DNA of 64,000 nt from Phycisphaera sp. (GCA_016125285.1 WGMA01000030.1:33437-97436); one strand, 5' to 3'. Positions 34,750 to 43,771 are shown, counted from the stretch's first letter. The notes: generated from the sequence alone by a model not told the origin. Translations and numbers: made by a program.

Positions 34750-36225
34750 CTACTTTCCCTTCTTGTTCAGCATCTTCTCGATCGCGGCCTTCTCCGCCGC
34801 GGCGTCGAACTTCGGGTTGGGCGTCGTGGGGATCGGCGCGTGCACGTCGCGTTGCCACGCCTGGAGGCGCGACAGCAGGTCTTTCGTCTTGGCCGGATTG
34901 CTCAGCGACAGATCGTTCGCCTCGCCGATGTCGTCCTTGAGATTGAACAGCTCGAGCTTGCCGTCCTCGAAGTACTGGATGAGTTTCCAGTCGCCGAGGC
35001 GGATTGCGCTGCACGGGCGCGAGCGGAAAAGCGGGTCGCGCTGCTCGTCGGTCACGCCGCTGTACGACTGGAGATACGCGGGAAAATGCCAGAACAGCGG
35101 GCGATCGCCGAAGGTCTTCTTCTCGCCCTTCAGCAGCGGCAGGAGGCTGACGCCGTCGACGGGCTGACCGGTCGGCAGTTTCGCGCCGGTGATCTCGCAG
35201 ATGGTGGGGTAGAGGTCGACGTTGATGACGGGCTCGGCGGACTTCGTGCCGGGCTTCACGACGCCGGGCCACTTGATGAAGAACGGCTCGCGGATGCCGC
35301 CCTCGTAGTACGTGCCCTTGTAGCCCTTGAGCGGCGCCATGTCCGTCGCGGGTCCGTACCCGCCGTTGTCGGACGTGAAGATGATGACGGTGTTGTCGGT
35401 CAGGCCGAGCTCGTCGAGCGCCGCGACGATGCGACCGACGCCGTCGTCGACCGCCTGGATCATCGTGGCCATCGCGACATGATGGTGCAGCGTGCCGGGC
35501 TTCTTCGCCTGGTACTTCGGCAGCAGGTCCTTCTTGGGATCGAGCGGCGTGTGCACGGCGAAGTGTGTGAGGTACGCCAGCCACGGCTTGTCCTTGTTGT
35601 CACGGATGAAGTCGATGACGCGGTTGCTCAGCGTGTCGGTGACGTACTCGTCCTTCGCGACGTTGCCGAGCCCGGGCACGTTGCCGTTCGGCGGGTAGTA
35701 GCCGTGGGGCGGTCCGCCCGCGTGCGACCCGCCGACGTTGACGTCGAAGCCGTACGGCAGGGGGTCGTCGCTGAGGTGCCACTTGCCGAACGTGCCGGTG
35801 ACGTACCCCGCGTCGTGCACCTGATGCGCCCACGTGCGGATCTTCGGATCGAGCGTGTCGGTGCCGGGCACGTGAATCAGCCGCCGGTACTCCGCCTTGC
35901 CGCGCGGGCCCGTGCCGACGTTGTAGATCTCGTGACGCGGCGTGTACTGCCCCGACAGCAGGCACGCCCGCGCGGGCGCGCAGTTCGCCGCCGCCGAGTA
36001 AGCGTCGCTGAACACCATGCCCTGCGACGCGAGCCTGTCGATGTTGGGCGTCTCGTAGAAGTCGCTGCCCATGTACGTCGTGTCACGCCAGCCGAAGTCG
36101 TCGAGAAAGATGAACAGGATGTTCGGCCTGTCCCCGGCGACGGCGCGCCCCGCGCCGGACCACGCCATCGTCGCAACGACGAGCAGGGCGACCACGACGC
36201 CTAGGGTGTTGTGCGTGCTGCGCAT
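34750..36225 (-). CDS. Secreted sulfatase (S1 family), operon gene 4
   Basis: A 491-residue S1 sulfatase. The signal peptide is near residues 8-30 (LGVVVALLVVATMAWSGAGRA). Metal-site Asp residues lie in IFLDDFGWRD, and the formylglycine motif is CAPARACLLSG with C82, followed by QYTPRHEIYNVG, a segment typical of a distinct S1 subfamily. GTFGKWHLSD and IFTSDNGGYGP complete the site. The ATG at 36225 is two bases from the stop of the preceding sulfatase (36228), so translation is probably coupled. The longer upstream frame lies inside that neighbour and is rejected. Substrate specificity is unknown. Confidence 0.93.
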   Translation of the reverse strand: MRSTHNTLGVVVALLVVATMAWSGAGRAVAGDRPNILFIFLDDFGWRDTTYMGSDFYETPNIDRLASQGMVFSDAYSAAANCAPARACLLSGQYTPRHEIYNVGTGPRGKAEYRRLIHVPGTDTLDPKIRTWAHQVHDAGYVTGTFGKWHLSDDPLPYGFDVNVGGSHAGGPPHGYYPPNGNVPGLGNVAKDEYVTDTLSNRVIDFIRDNKDKPWLAYLTHFAVHTPLDPKKDLLPKYQAKKPGTLHHHVAMATMIQAVDDGVGRIVAALDELGLTDNTVIIFTSDNGGYGPATDMAPLKGYKGTYYEGGIREPFFIKWPGVVKPGTKSAEPVINVDLYPTICEITGAKLPTGQPVDGVSLLPLLKGEKKTFGDRPLFWHFPAYLQSYSGVTDEQRDPLFRSRPCSAIRLGDWKLIQYFEDGKLELFNLKDDIGEANDLSLSNPAKTKDLLSRLQAWQRDVHAPIPTTPNPKFDAAAEKAAIEKMLNKKGK

Positions 36226-36227
36226 GA

Positions 36228-37688
36228 TCACTTCCCTGACTTCTTCGGCGCCTGTCCGCGCACCTTCCAGTTCGGGTTGTCGACGTGAGCCTCGGCCATC
36301 AGCTTCTCGGCCTGCTTCACGATGTCGGCGTGATCCTTGGCGAGGTCGTGCTCTTCGCCGATGTCCTTCGACAGGTCGTACAGCTCGATGTCGCCGGTGA
36401 ACATCGGCTTGCGGATCGCCTTCCAGTCGCCAAAGCGGACCGCCTGCTTCGAGCCCTGCTCGTAGAACTCCCAGTACAGGTAGTCGTGCTTCTTCTGCTT
36501 CTCGGGATGGCCGAGCAGCGTCGGCAGGAAGCTGATGCTGTCGATCGGGCCGGGCGGGTCGACGTGCGCGAGCTCGCACGCGGTGGCCATGAAGTCGCCG
36601 AAGTAGCCCATGTGATCACTCTCGCTGCCGGCCTTGATCGTGCCGGGCCACCACGCGATCGTGGGCTCGCGGATGCCGCCTTCGGTCAGGTCGCGCTTGT
36701 AGCCGCGGAACGGGCCGTTGGAATCGAAGAAGTCCGGATCGGCGCCGCCCTCGTGGTGCGGACCGTTGTCGGAGGTGAAGATGATCAGCGTGTTCTTGTC
36801 GATCTTGAGGTCGCGCAGCAGCTGCATCATGCGGTCGACCGTGCGGTCCATGCGGCTGACCATGCCCGCGAACGAGGCACGCGGCGTCGGCGACGTGGCG
36901 TAGCCGTTGCCGTACGGCTTGTTGTTCACGTAAGGTTTCTCCGGCCACTTGCCCTCGTAGGGCGCCATCGCGTCCTTCGGCGCCAGCACCTCCGCGTGCG
37001 GCGCGGTCAGCGCGAGGTACAGGAAGAACGGCTTGTCCTTGTTTTCCTTGACCCAGTGCAGCGCCTCGGCCTCGATCACGTCGTGCGTGTACTGCTCACG
37101 CTTGCCGTCGTGATTGCCCGGCAGGTCGAACTTCTCTTCGTTGCGCCAGAGGTACGTCGTGTAGTAGTAGTGCGCGTGCACCTGGCTGAGGTAGCCGAAG
37201 AAGTAATCGAAGCCCTGCTTGTTGGGCAGGCCCGCCTCGCCGGCGCCGACGTCGCCGAGGCCCCACTTGCCCACCAGCGCCGTGGTGTAGCCCGCCTCCT
37301 TGAGCTTTTCGGCGACGGTGACGTCTTCGTCACGCAGCGCCTGCGCCGCGCCGCCACCGTTGCCGCGCACCCACGTGTGGCCGAGGTGCTGGCCCGTCAT
37401 CAGCACGCAGCGCGACGGGGCGCACACCGTGTTGCCCGCGTAGAACTGCGTGAGCTTCATGCCCTCCGCGGCCATGCGGTCGAGGCCGGGCGTGGCGATC
37501 TTCTTGCCGCCGAAGCACGCCGGGTCGCCCCAGCCCAGGTCGTCGGCCATCAGCCAGATGATGTTCGGCTTGTCCGCCGCCTGCGCCGATCGCGACACCA
37601 GCGGGCACGCCAGCAGCAGCGACGCCAGCACGATCATCCAACTCGCCGACGCGGCGACACGCCGTTGACGTTCGATTCGATTCCGCAT
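36228..37688 (-). CDS. Secreted sulfatase (S1 family), operon gene 3
   Basis: A 486-residue S1 sulfatase with a signal peptide near residues 14-36 (ASWMIVLASLLLACPLVSRSAQA). Metal-site Asp residues lie in WLMADDLGWGD, and the motif CAPSRCVLMTG holds C89. ALVGKWGLGD and IFTSDNGPHHEGG are conserved. It shares WGLG and the CVLMTG stretch with the sulfatase at 31348 and is probably its paralogue. An AGGAG box six bases before the ATG at 37688 fixes the start. The C-terminus is basic (GQAPKKSGK). The preceding gene ends 18 bp upstream. Confidence 0.93.
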   Translation of the reverse strand: MRNRIERQRRVAASASWMIVLASLLLACPLVSRSAQAADKPNIIWLMADDLGWGDPACFGGKKIATPGLDRMAAEGMKLTQFYAGNTVCAPSRCVLMTGQHLGHTWVRGNGGGAAQALRDEDVTVAEKLKEAGYTTALVGKWGLGDVGAGEAGLPNKQGFDYFFGYLSQVHAHYYYTTYLWRNEEKFDLPGNHDGKREQYTHDVIEAEALHWVKENKDKPFFLYLALTAPHAEVLAPKDAMAPYEGKWPEKPYVNNKPYGNGYATSPTPRASFAGMVSRMDRTVDRMMQLLRDLKIDKNTLIIFTSDNGPHHEGGADPDFFDSNGPFRGYKRDLTEGGIREPTIAWWPGTIKAGSESDHMGYFGDFMATACELAHVDPPGPIDSISFLPTLLGHPEKQKKHDYLYWEFYEQGSKQAVRFGDWKAIRKPMFTGDIELYDLSKDIGEEHDLAKDHADIVKQAEKLMAEAHVDNPNWKVRGQAPKKSGK

Positions 37689-37706
37689 GGGGGTCTCCTG
37701 CATCGT

Positions 37707-39335
37707 TCACTTGTCCTTCTTGTCGGCGGCCTTCTTCGCGCGGTTCGCCTGCTGTTCCGCACGCTTGTGTGATTCTTCGCCCGCCTTGAAGATGTTCACC
37801 TCGCCCGTGTTCTGCTGCGCAGCGCCCGGCGTGCTCCGGCCCGAATCGGCGTACTTCTGCAGCAACGCCGTCAGCTCCTTCACGACTTCCGGGTGGTCCG
37901 CCATCACGTTCGACTGCTCGCTGATATCCGCGGCCATGTCGAACAGCTGGAACTCCGGCTTGTTCGCCAGCTCAGCGGTTCCGGGACGCGGTCCACTCCA
38001 GCCGCCCGAGCCCGGGCACAGCTCCAGCTTCCACTGGCCCTGGCGGATCGAAAACGAGCCGTTGATCGAGTGGTGCACGACCGCCTCGCGCAGCGGCTTG
38101 TCCAGCGCGGGGTCGAGCAACGCGGGCAGGATGCTGACGCTGTCTTCACCGGCGGTGTCCGGCAGCTTGAACCCGACCACGTCGGCGGCGGTCGCCATGA
38201 AGTCCGTCAGGCAGATCAGCTGCGGGCACGTCGCGCCACCCTTGATCTTCGCGGGCCAGCGCACGATGAACGGCACGCGGTGTCCGCCCTCGTAGATGTC
38301 CGCCTTGTTGCCGCGGAAGATGTAGCTGGGGTTGTGGCCGTGCTCGGCGAGCTGCTTGAAGTTCGCCGAGGGCGAGCAGCCGTTGTCCGACGTGAAGATC
38401 ACCAGCGTGTCGTTCGTCAGGCCGTTGCGGTCGAGCGCCTCGAGCACCTGCCCGACGGTCCAGTCGACCTGCATCACGAAGTCGGCGTAGTCGCTGATGC
38501 CGCTCTTGCCCTTCCAGTTCTCGTCCGGCACGATCGGCGTGTGCGGCGCGTTGAGCGGCATGTAGATGAAGAACGGCTTGCCCGCCTTCGCGTCTGCCGC
38601 CTTGGCGTCGATGTACTCGGTCGCCTTCGTTGTCAGACGCGGCAGCACGTTGACCGGCAGAAAATCCTCGCTCGCCGGGCCCTTGCGGTTGTGCCAGAAC
38701 TCGCGTTCGACCGTCGGCACGGTCTCGACCTTGCGGTTGTCGATGAACACGTAGGGCGGCATGTCGAGCGAGGCGCTGATGCCGAAGTACACGTCGAAGC
38801 CCACGTCGTTCGGGCCGTTGACGATCGGCTTGGTGTAGTCGACCTTCCACGCGTCGCCGTAGCCGCCCGCGAAGTTGCCTCCGTCGTCGGCCTTGCCGCC
38901 GTCCTTCTTCGGCCAGTCCATGCCGAGGTGCCACTTGCCGAACGCGGCCGTGGCGTAGCCCTGCGACTTGAGCATCGACGCGACGGTCATGCGGCCGTCC
39001 TCGATCAGGTGCATCGAGAACCCGCCGAGCACGCCGCTCTTGAGGCGCGACCGCCAGTTGTACCGCCCGGTGAGTACGCCGTAGCGTGTCGGCGTGCAGA
39101 CCGACGAGCTGGTGTGGGCGTCGGTGAACGCGACGCCCTGCGACGCGAACTTGTCGATGTGGGGCGTGGCGATCTTGCCGTCGGGGTTGAGGCACTTCAC
39201 GTCGCCGTAGCCCAGGTCGTCGGCGAGGATGAATACGATGTTGGGTTTGTCCGCCGCGTGCGCGGGTTGGACGTGTGAAAACAAAGCTACGAGACACGCC
39301 GCGATCATCGCCGCGCCGGCAGTCCACCTGATCAT
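37707..39335 (-). CDS. Secreted sulfatase (S1 family), operon gene 2
   Basis: A 542-residue S1 sulfatase. The signal peptide near residues 7-27 (GAAMIAACLVALFSHVQPAHA) precedes FILADDLGYGD, with the metal-site Asp residues. CTPTRYGVLTG carries the formylglycine Cys, C80. AAFGKWHLGMDW and IFTSDNGCSPSA follow. The C-terminal 40 residues (HKRAEQQANRAKKAADKKDK) are a strongly basic helix unlike the others and could bind an anionic polymer or cell surface. GGAG nine bases before the ATG at 39335 supports this start over the longer frame. It probably begins the tight nine-gene transcript, since a 182-bp gap separates it from the next gene upstream. Confidence 0.93.
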   Translation of the reverse strand: MIRWTAGAAMIAACLVALFSHVQPAHAADKPNIVFILADDLGYGDVKCLNPDGKIATPHIDKFASQGVAFTDAHTSSSVCTPTRYGVLTGRYNWRSRLKSGVLGGFSMHLIEDGRMTVASMLKSQGYATAAFGKWHLGMDWPKKDGGKADDGGNFAGGYGDAWKVDYTKPIVNGPNDVGFDVYFGISASLDMPPYVFIDNRKVETVPTVEREFWHNRKGPASEDFLPVNVLPRLTTKATEYIDAKAADAKAGKPFFIYMPLNAPHTPIVPDENWKGKSGISDYADFVMQVDWTVGQVLEALDRNGLTNDTLVIFTSDNGCSPSANFKQLAEHGHNPSYIFRGNKADIYEGGHRVPFIVRWPAKIKGGATCPQLICLTDFMATAADVVGFKLPDTAGEDSVSILPALLDPALDKPLREAVVHHSINGSFSIRQGQWKLELCPGSGGWSGPRPGTAELANKPEFQLFDMAADISEQSNVMADHPEVVKELTALLQKYADSGRSTPGAAQQNTGEVNIFKAGEESHKRAEQQANRAKKAADKKDK

Positions 39336-39517
39336 GTTGTAACACTCCGTGAGTTTGATGCGCAAGTTACACCGCACGAGCCTGCGCCCGGTGCTCCTCC
39401 GGGCTGGTGCCATCCAAATTCGAACGAACTTTTCGCGCCCTGTACCTGATACGCCGCACCGTGCCGTGCGACCCAACAGGATAGCGTGCCATCGCGTGGG
39501 CGGACAAGGCGACGCCG

Positions 39518-41203
39518 CTACTTCGGCCGTCGTTCGTCCACCCAGTCCTGTTTCGGCACGCGTTCGGGGTGTTCCTTCGCCCAGTCGGGCGTGGGGAACC
39601 ACCGCAGGGGCGAGTATCGCGGGTAGGTTTCGAAGACATCGCCGCCGTCCTTATCGACAACGCGCGGGTCCTTCGTGTCACGCAGGTACGTGATGAGCCG
39701 GTTGTTCAGGCCGTCCTTCACGTCGCTGTACGCCGAGTCGGCCGCGAGATTGTTCTTGCAGCCGGGGTCCTTGAGGATGTCGTACAACTCTTCGCCGGGG
39801 CGGAGATCGACGGCGAGGTGCAGGTACGGACCGATGGCCGCGTCGTCGCGCATCTTCACGAGGAAGTCGAGCGTGGGGCAGGCGTCGATGTCGTGATACC
39901 CGCCGTGCTCGGGACCGAGTTTGCTCTCGACCGGCTTGCCGTCGGCGTCGTACTTGACCGTGGCGTACTTCTGCGGCGTCCCCGCGGGCCAGCGCTCCGG
40001 CCGGAAGTTGCGGATGTACAGATACTGCGGCGTGCGGATCGATCGCTGCGGGTAGCCCAGCGAGTTGTAACGCGACGAGCTGTGCCGCTCGCGTCCGCTG
40101 AACACCGCGTCGCGCGACGGGTCGACGACGCCTTCTTTGTCCGACGCGAGGATGTTCATGATGCTGCGTCCGGCGATCGGGAACTCCTTCGGCGGGGCGA
40201 CGCCGGACACGTCGTAGATCGTCGCGGTCAGGTCGATCAGGTTGACCAGGTCGTCGACCTTGCGTCCGCCGGGCGCCTTCGCGGGCCACGCCACCGTCAG
40301 CGGCATGTGGATGCCGAACTCCGTCGTGTTCGCCTTGGCGTAGGGGAACGACATGCCGTTGTCTGACGTGACGATGATCAGCGTGTTGTCGAGCTCGCCG
40401 CGCTTCTTGAGCTCGTCGAGCATGCGGACGAGGTGCGAGTCGAACCATTGGATCTCGTAGCAGTAGTCGAGCAGGTCGTCGCGGACCTCCGGCGTGTCGG
40501 GCAGGTAGGGCGGCACGACCACCTTGCTGGGGTCCATGCCGTTCTCGCGGCCGATGCCCTTCTTGAACGAGCGGTGCGGCTCGTGCCCGCCGTACCAGAA
40601 GCTGAACGGTTTGCCCTTCGGACGCTTGTCGAGGAAGTCAACGAAGTTCGCCGCGTAGTCCGTATTGCTGATGCCGCCGGGCGACTTGAGCTTCTTCGAT
40701 CCGTAGTCGTCGCCCGCGGGGTTGCGCGTGCGTCCGCTGACCTTCCAGTTGCCCGGCGCCCAGCCCTTGCCGGTGAACCCGACGAAGTAGCCCGCGTCTT
40801 CGAGCATCTCCTGAAACGTCTTGTACTTCGCCTGGAACGAGCTGGCGTGTGTGCCCGCCTCCTCGATCTGCCAGATGTTGCGGCCGGTAAGGAACGCGCC
40901 ACGCATCGGGCTGCAGCCCGGCGACGGCGTGAACGCGCCGCTGAACAGCACGCCCATCTCCGCCACGCGGTCGAAGCCCGGCGTTTTGAGCGCCGCGTAT
41001 CCGTACGCCGACGTGTGCGGGTACGACTGGTCGTCGGAGATGCACACGAGAATATTCGGCCGATCCGCCATAGCCGCTTGCGGCTTAGCAACGGCGCTCA
41101 GCAACAAATATCCGCAGATGAACGCCGATAAGCGCAGATGACTGACAAGCAAAGAATGCGATCGCGCGATCCGGTTCTCACATCTGCGTTTGTCTGCGTT
41201 CAT
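39518..41203 (-). CDS. Secreted sulfatase (S1 family) with repeat-derived signal peptide
   Basis: A 561-residue S1 sulfatase. Metal-site Asp residues lie in VCISDDQSYPHT, and the motif CSPMRGAFLTG holds C97. GFTGKGWAPGNW and VTSDNGMSFP follow. The NIWQIEEAGTHASSF segment resembles S1 members annotated as heparan N-sulfatase-like; that is a weak suggestion. The N-terminus is notable. MNADKRRCENR and SHLRLSAFICGY are read from the two arms of an inverted-repeat element, and AVAKPQAAMA from the 16-bp repeat, so nearly the whole signal peptide is repeat DNA. The start at 41203 has AGAGGA 11 bases upstream. It lies 182 bp before the tight sulfatase operon and may be a separate transcription unit. 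Confidence 0.88.
   Translation of the reverse strand: MNADKRRCENRIARSHSLLVSHLRLSAFICGYLLLSAVAKPQAAMADRPNILVCISDDQSYPHTSAYGYAALKTPGFDRVAEMGVLFSGAFTPSPGCSPMRGAFLTGRNIWQIEEAGTHASSFQAKYKTFQEMLEDAGYFVGFTGKGWAPGNWKVSGRTRNPAGDDYGSKKLKSPGGISNTDYAANFVDFLDKRPKGKPFSFWYGGHEPHRSFKKGIGRENGMDPSKVVVPPYLPDTPEVRDDLLDYCYEIQWFDSHLVRMLDELKKRGELDNTLIIVTSDNGMSFPYAKANTTEFGIHMPLTVAWPAKAPGGRKVDDLVNLIDLTATIYDVSGVAPPKEFPIAGRSIMNILASDKEGVVDPSRDAVFSGRERHSSSRYNSLGYPQRSIRTPQYLYIRNFRPERWPAGTPQKYATVKYDADGKPVESKLGPEHGGYHDIDACPTLDFLVKMRDDAAIGPYLHLAVDLRPGEELYDILKDPGCKNNLAADSAYSDVKDGLNNRLITYLRDTKDPRVVDKDGGDVFETYPRYSPLRWFPTPDWAKEHPERVPKQDWVDERRPK
41074..41089. repeat. 16-bp CCGCTTGCGGCTTAGC repeat in a signal peptide
   Basis: Exact inverted copy of the 7334-7349 repeat, here translated as A-K-P-Q-A at the end of the sulfatase signal peptide. 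Confidence 0.85.
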
Positions 41204-41209
41204 CGGTGG
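41112..41209. repeat. Inverted GATGAACGCNGATAA-type element encoding a signal peptide
   Basis: Arm 41112-41140 (CGCAGATGAACGCCGATAAG...) and arm 41181-41209 (CATCTGCGTTTGTCTGCGTT...) are inverted copies flanking a 40-bp spacer. The element provides the start codon and signal sequence of the sulfatase at 39518. Confidence 0.85.
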
Positions 41210-41420
41210 CTGATTCCTCTCACTGCCAGGCGGCGCGGGATGCGCGGCTTGCGGGGTCGGTGGCTTCGGCGTGTCGGCGACCGGGAACCCGGGCGCGGTC
41301 AGACACGTCAAAACGAGCACGGCGGCGATTCGCCCGGCGGTCTCCAGGCGAAACGTCGCGGCGTGCCCGCGTGCCCATCGTATGTGAGCACACGGCACGC
41401 TTCCACCGAGCGGAGCGACG

Positions 41421-41696
41421 ATGCGGATCCTCCAACGCGAACAGGCGCTGTTCATGTGGTCGGGCGTCGTAGGGTGCCTCTGCGGCGCGACCGTCGCGTG
41501 GCTGATCGACGACGCGTACCTCGCGCCGCTCGGCTGCGTGCTCAGTTTCATGTCGGGCATGGTGCTGCTGGGCTACGTGTGCGTCACGCTGCCGCGGCGC
41601 TGGACGCTGCTGCACGTCGTGGCGGGATTCATCGCGATGGGCGCGTGCGTCGGCCCGCTCGTGCTGCTGGCGGTGTTCGCCACAACGCACCGCTGA
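41421..41696 (+). CDS. Small three-helix membrane protein
   Basis: A 91-residue, very hydrophobic protein that I do not recognise. Three predicted transmembrane helices lie near residues 11-30 (FMWSGVVGCLCGATVAWLI), 34-54 (APLGCVLSFMSGMVLLGYVCV) and 64-86 (LHVVAGFIAMGACVGPLVLLAVF). A GAGCGACG stretch precedes the ATG. It ends 71 bp before algH on the same strand but has no known link with it. A real gene is likely from its coherent helix pattern. Confidence 0.6.
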   Translation: MRILQREQALFMWSGVVGCLCGATVAWLIDDAYLAPLGCVLSFMSGMVLLGYVCVTLPRRWTLLHVVAGFIAMGACVGPLVLLAVFATTHR

Positions 41697-41767
41697 CCGA
41701 GATTTCCCGCGGGTCAGACATTTCGTCGCTGCTTTCGCCGTGTTCATCGGCTACGATGCGGCAGGCC

Positions 41768-42337
41768 ATGAAATCGCTCACCGGACAACTGCTGATCGCT
41801 TCGGCCGAGCTCGCGGACCCCAACTTCGCGCAGACCGTTACGCTCATGGTGCAGCACGACGAGTCGGGGGCGCTGGGGCTGGTGCTGAACCGTCCCACGA
41901 GCACGTCGATCGACGAGGCGTGGCGACAGCTGTCCGAGGAGTGGGACCAGATCGCGGAGGTGCCTTGCCTGCGTAACGACCCGCTGTTCTTCGGCGGGCC
42001 GTGCCCCGGCGCGCTGATGACGCTGCACACCGACCCGGAGCTCGGACAGAGCAGCCCGTGCAAGGGCGTGCACTTCTCGGCCACGGAGGAGCACCTGATG
42101 CAGCTGGTGCAGATGCCCGGCCGCGACGTGCGCTTCTTCGTCGGCTACGCCGGGTGGTCGCCCGGACAGCTCGAGCAGGAGCTCAAGAGCGGGTCGTGGA
42201 TGAACTCGCCCGCGACGCTCGAGCACGTGTTCTACGACGGCGACGACCTGTGGGAACGCGTCCGCAACGACATCCACAACGCGATCCTGCGCTCCATGAA
42301 CGTCACGCACCTGCCCGATGATCCGTCGATGAACTGA
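41768..42337 (+). CDS. algH: YqgE/AlgH family protein
   Basis: A 189-residue DUF179 protein of the YqgE/AlgH family, the normal length. Conserved segments are SLTGQLLIASAELADPNFAQTVTLMVQHDESGALGLVLNRP, LFFGGPCPGALMTLHT, RFFVGYAGWSPGQLEQELKSGSW and the C-terminal LWERV. The family was named for an effect on alginate production in Pseudomonas, but its biochemical role is unsettled. A possible TACGAT -10 box at 41752-41757 would place transcription start very near the ATG at 41768; the ATG at 41756 would overlap it, so I use 41768. It is followed by an ankyrin protein gene 52 bp later on the same strand. Confidence 0.92.
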   Translation: MKSLTGQLLIASAELADPNFAQTVTLMVQHDESGALGLVLNRPTSTSIDEAWRQLSEEWDQIAEVPCLRNDPLFFGGPCPGALMTLHTDPELGQSSPCKGVHFSATEEHLMQLVQMPGRDVRFFVGYAGWSPGQLEQELKSGSWMNSPATLEHVFYDGDDLWERVRNDIHNAILRSMNVTHLPDDPSMN

Positions 42338-42389
42338 CGCGGGTGTGTGAGCCGACACGACATTCGAGAAATCACGGGGAGTGATGACG

Positions 42390-43664
42390 ATGATCCACAC
42401 ACGTACGGCACTCACAACGATCGCGCTCGCCGCGGCGGTGGCGCTGTCGGCGCACGCGGCGCCGGCGACGAAGCTCGGCGACAAGGCAAAGCCCGCGGAC
42501 GTTGGCGACGCGGCGGGAGGCAAGCCGGTCAAGCCGCAGTTCGGGGAATGGGGCGTCAGCAAGGAGGTCCGCGGCACGGACGGCTGGTACCTCTACGCGT
42601 TCTCCGACCCGACGAAGAAGCAGGTGCTGGGCATGATCATCACGAACATGGCGCCGGAGTCGATCGAGAAGGGCGACCTGGCCGACCGACTCACGTTTCG
42701 TCTCAACGGGGGCGGGCAGATCAAGCTCGGCGGCAACCGCGGCGTGTGGTACATGGTCGCCACCGAGCAGGGCGGTATCCGCCAGCGCATGATGCAGGCG
42801 CCGAACTTCAAGGAGCACCCGGTCGATCGCTACAAGCGGCTGTGGGAGGCGGACCCGACGCTGACACTCAAGCGTTACATCGAGACGGACGACCTGCTCA
42901 AGGCCGTCGCGGCGAAGGACGGCGGAGCGCTGCCGGGCGCGGCGCCGGCGATCGTGCGCGGCGCCGAGGCGGTCGACATGGACAAGCCGCTCGGCCCGCA
43001 GCTCGAACACGCGGTGATGATCGGCGACGCCGCGATGCTGCGTGAGCTGCTGCGTCACGACGTTGATGTGAACGCCGAGACGACGCGCGGGGACACGCTG
43101 CTGACGCAGGCGGTGTCGTTCGGCCGGCTCGACGCGATCGACCTGCTGCTCAAGGCCGGGGCGAAGGTCGACGAGCCCAACAAGCGTGGCGAGACGCCGC
43201 TGCGTCTGGCCGCGTCGCGCAACCACCTGCGGATCGCGCGGCTGCTGCTCGAGGCCGAGGCCGACCCCGACGTGCCCGACGCACGCAAGCGCACGGCGCT
43301 GGCCGAGTGCGTCGATACGAACCGCCTGACGATGGCGGAGCTGCTGCTCAAGCACGGCGCGTCGCCGGCGAAGGCGGTCGACATCCGCGGTCGCCCCGCG
43401 CTGCATGAGGCGGCGAGCGACAACCACGTCGAGATGGCGCGGCTGCTGCTCGACGCCAAAGTCGACGTCAACGCCGCCGACGACCGCGGCCAGACCGCGC
43501 TGCACGTCGCCGTCGAAGCCGGTCACGTCAAGATGGTCGAAGCCCTGCTCGCCGCGGGCGCGAAGACCGACATCGCCGATCGCTACAAGCAGACGCCGAT
43601 CACCACGGCCGAGCGCCGCAATCGGTTCGAGATTCTGGATATGCTGCGCAAGCAGGCGAAGTAG
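42390..43664 (+). CDS. Exported ankyrin-repeat protein
   Basis: A 424-residue protein with a signal peptide (ALTTIALAAAVALSAHAAPA). Residues about 45-165 form an unrecognised beta-rich domain beginning PQFGEWGVSKEVRGTDGWY. Residues about 195-420 hold seven or so ankyrin repeats, for example GDTLLTQAVSFGRLDAIDLLLKAGAKVD, GETPLRLAASRNHLRIARLLLEAEADPD and GQTALHVAVEAGHVKMVEALLAAGAKTD. Ankyrin repeats bind other proteins, here presumably in the periplasm. GGGGAG eight bases before the ATG at 42390 decides between several nearby starts. The domain order is unusual, but the function is unknown. A dispersed repeat separates it from the convergent VWA gene. Confidence 0.85.
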   Translation: MIHTRTALTTIALAAAVALSAHAAPATKLGDKAKPADVGDAAGGKPVKPQFGEWGVSKEVRGTDGWYLYAFSDPTKKQVLGMIITNMAPESIEKGDLADRLTFRLNGGGQIKLGGNRGVWYMVATEQGGIRQRMMQAPNFKEHPVDRYKRLWEADPTLTLKRYIETDDLLKAVAAKDGGALPGAAPAIVRGAEAVDMDKPLGPQLEHAVMIGDAAMLRELLRHDVDVNAETTRGDTLLTQAVSFGRLDAIDLLLKAGAKVDEPNKRGETPLRLAASRNHLRIARLLLEAEADPDVPDARKRTALAECVDTNRLTMAELLLKHGASPAKAVDIRGRPALHEAASDNHVEMARLLLDAKVDVNAADDRGQTALHVAVEAGHVKMVEALLAAGAKTDIADRYKQTPITTAERRNRFEILDMLRKQAK

Positions 43665-43666
43665 CG

Positions 43667-43771
43667 GGCTCGCTGACGCTCGCGATGCTGGTTGCTGGAT
43701 GGCTCGCTGACGCTCGCGATGCTGGATCGGTGCGGGTATACGATGGGCGCATCCAGCATCCAGCACCCGGT
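43667..43771. repeat. GCTGGAT/ATCCAGC element, copy 2 with internal duplication
   Basis: GGCTCGCTGACGCTCGCGAT occurs at 43667 and again at 43701, a 34-bp period, followed by ATCCAGC units at 43751-43765 in inverse orientation. The core is nearly identical to 353-452. It fills the gap between convergent genes and abuts the stop codon of the VWA gene. Confidence 0.85.

Noticed and set aside
29449..36204. A 2251-codon open frame on the plus strand opposite the sulfatases
   Set aside because: It mirrors real minus-strand sulfatase and FG-GAP genes. Its product is Arg/Val/His/Leu-rich with no motif, which is typical of antisense shadows in GC-rich DNA.
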